A DNA stretch of 64,000 bases, taken from NCBI RefSeq assembly GCF_036370855.1, contig NC_088102.1, forward strand, positions 70,069,601 through 70,133,600, in the 5' to 3' direction. The translations under genes and the position numbers were made by a program. The notes under the pieces are model-generated. The model made no database searches, had not been told where the DNA came from, and saw nothing but the letters and a program-made list of their open reading frames with translations. This document shows, in pieces, positions 61,869 through 64,000 of the stretch (positions are counted from its first letter, which is position 1; every line of letters starts with the position of its first letter). The stretch comes from Dromaius novaehollandiae. Taxonomy: Eukaryota > Chordata > Aves > Casuariiformes > Dromaiidae.

Positions 61869-63749
61869 TTTAAAGATCTTCACAGTTAAATGGAGAGTTT
61901 AGAGAGGGTCTTGAGACCACAGCTGGGTTCTTTACAGCAGAGTATGAAGCTGCTCATCCTTTGTCACTGACAGCTGCATTCCCTGAACGGCAAATTTAAC
62001 AGCTTCTGCCACCCCCAGTGCAATTCGGCATTTAATACAAGAAATATTCATTCTGAAAATCTCTTCCGCGCCATTACCACGTCTGTCTCCAGACGACAAC
62101 ACCACACTGGAGAGGGCCTGCAGCAGGGCTCTAGCAGGACTTGTTTGACCCGGGCCTATCTCAGTTCTGGTGGACCACAAAAGAGTGCAAACTCCAGCTC
62201 CATCTCATACCCAACCAGCCAGGCCAGTACAAAGTTCCTCATAACGAATGACTCCACTAATGCACCAGCATATCCAGAAGGTGCATATTCAATCCTAAAC
62301 CTTCCTCAAAGGTATCATCTTCCAGCTGTGACACAAAATCCCTGTAAAAATGTCTCTTTTCGATATGCTCTGCAACTGTACCACAAAAACCTCTCCATTG
62401 CAAGGCTTCACATCAGTCCCTGAGGACCCTCATGGGGACCAGCCCAGGCCAGCACTGTTTTGGGCTGACCCTAAGCACCACAGATGAGTGGCTTTAGCAT
62501 CATTCAGCACTGACACGCTTGCAGCTCAAATTGTCCCAGCACCCAAATAACAACTTCTGTGCTGGAGAGCTTTTACTTGCAGCCTGCTCTACTTTCTACA
62601 CTCGGATGCTGCTCTCTTACCACCTGCAAATGGTACATGGCTAACACAGCCACACCTTCAGTTCAGTGAATAATCCAGGGGCTTGAAGGCCAACGGGCCA
62701 CATTATGGACAGAGAAGGCCAAAAACGGCTAGGGGCATTTCAGGCAGCAGCATCCAGCAACACGTTCTCCTTAGCTGTCACGGTGAATTCCTTCCAAGGA
62801 ACAAATTCCTTACTGCCTCGAGCCCTGTATGATCGGTATCGCAGGTATTTGCACGCGTATGCTGGCTTTCTCGACAGCGGCACAGACAGCACTAAATCAT
62901 AAGAACCCTGCTTAAAACAGCAGGGCTGAGCAACAATTAACTCCGCTCAAGCATGCCGCGGGGTGTTAATTCAAAAATGAAACCCTACGTGAAGCTCCCA
63001 GTGTGAGGTTGAGTGGAAGAAAGGCAAATGGAGCTTTGCAGTAACAGGCAGTTCTTCCAAGATCTCGAGGACAAGCTGCAACAACGAGGAGGAGCAGAGG
63101 CAACTGTTTACATCCCTGTCTCAGAGCTGATTACAAAAACTAGCAATTTGCTTCCAAAGCAACACAGCAGAAAAAAAAGCACCACCCTAACCAGGACGGT
63201 ACTTTTGAACATGCAGCGTTTTCACCAGAACAGCGATACGTTTCAGGGAAAGGGGGCACATATTACAGGCTTTAGAGATATCCCAACAGGTGCAAAATGC
63301 CTCAACACAGCAAGAGACACGACTGAAATGCATCAGACTGTAGCTCCCTCTTAAGCAAGAAACAGCGATGGAAGGACAGCCTTACATTTAGCCAAGCAAA
63401 GGGAGATTCAGGCTGGCTCTAGAGGAGACAGCCAGAAAGGTATTGGTTTCTGACATTGGAAGAGAAAGGTACTGCTCAGTGACTACCGTCGCTACCACGA
63501 TGGGAAGGTAAGGATTTCCTGTGGGCTAAGATCCACACTTTCTATAAATAAAAAACTTGTGAAAACTGCATGAGACCTTCAAGGAAAAACAGGAGACTGG
63601 CGAAAGAAGACAGAATCAACACAGCAGCACATGTGCTTGATCAGTTTACTCAGCAATACCCAGCGATGCCCCTTAAAGAGCTTGGATTTAACAGAAACTC
63701 AAAGCAATCACCAGCAAGAGCACGAGGGCTTTGTGGGTGTGCCGCTGGG

Positions 63750-64000
63750 CTGAGCGACGATGCTGGGGGCTGTGTCGCATGGGCAAAGGCGAGGTAAGAA
63801 ACCCCCTCGGGTTAAACCCAGCGGCAGCCCGGCCCGCAGCGTGATCCAGGTGCCTCCGTGCCGGGCCCCGACGGTGGAGATGGAAGAAAGAGGCAACCGG
63901 GCAGCCCTCGAAGCGCTGACCCCGACGCAGGCCGAAGCCTCCCAGCCGGAGGACCGAAACGCTGGAGCTTCAGCCCGGGCCGCGGCCCTTCACTAACCAA
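63750..64000. promoter_or_regulatory. CpG-rich right edge, possible MRPL21/IGHMBP2 promoter
   Basis: CpG frequency and GC content rise near the window end. By comparison with mammals, where MRPL21 and IGHMBP2 start head-to-head, this may be the edge of a bidirectional promoter. No coding start was confirmed on either strand. Confidence 0.4.

Larger units (their letters stand above)
61039..64000. other. Upstream region or first introns of MRPL21
   Basis: The missing 5' exons of MRPL21 should lie on the minus strand either here or beyond the edge. I could not place them. Composition is ordinary until about 63750, where CpG content rises sharply up to the end, as expected near a promoter. One minus-strand frame at 61932-62180 with a following AATAAA is discussed under findings. 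Confidence 0.4.

Noticed and set aside
1-64000. CRISPR arrays, bacterial operons or tRNA genes
   Set aside because: The sequence is vertebrate nuclear DNA. The repeats present are LTRs, a minisatellite and simple repeats, and no tRNA cloverleaf or repeat-spacer pattern was noticed.

Overview
This window looks like nuclear DNA from a sauropsid, most likely a bird. It holds small multi-exon genes with GT-AG introns, GC-rich CpG-dense promoters, few interspersed repeats, and one young endogenous retrovirus with avian-type coding. The species call is an inference. All three genes I can support lie on the minus strand.

Layout. (1) 1-12704: a GC-rich end at 1-260, then AT-richer sequence with no exon I can recognise. 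(2) 12705-20641: a minus-strand endogenous retrovirus with two LTRs that differ, by eye, only in the length of one G-run, flanked by a 5-bp target duplication. Its interior carries a leader with tandem repeats and one uninterrupted 1734-codon frame. That frame runs Gag, protease, reverse transcriptase and partial RNase H directly into Env, and integrase is missing. (3) 20642-27836: GC-rich intergenic DNA with no recognised gene. (4) 27837-37683: a complete ten-exon gene for a 682-residue type II membrane protein of the glycoside hydrolase 31 family. It resembles SITS-binding protein and MYORG, and the canonical catalytic motif seems absent. Intron 1 holds a minisatellite of about 1.3 kb, and intron 3 holds three tandem YY1-like motifs. 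(5) 38834-41280: a complete four-exon gene for a 237-residue Ras-superfamily GTPase of RERG type with no CAAX box. (6) 41281-50196: intergenic DNA with a CpG-rich promoter next to the GTPase gene, simple repeats and a 39-nt A-run. (7) 50197-61038: the last five coding exons of MRPL21 (mitochondrial ribosomal protein uL21m). Its 5' exons were not found; they may lie at the right edge or beyond it.

The host genes share no obvious pathway. Two act in unrelated compartments (a single-pass membrane protein and a cytosolic GTPase) and the third serves mitochondrial translation. The most unusual object is the retrovirus: a recent insertion that lacks integrase but keeps one fused Gag-Pro-RT-Env frame, which suggests a non-autonomous lineage mobilised by a helper. 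Exon boundaries were derived by hand from splice consensus, phase agreement and protein similarity.
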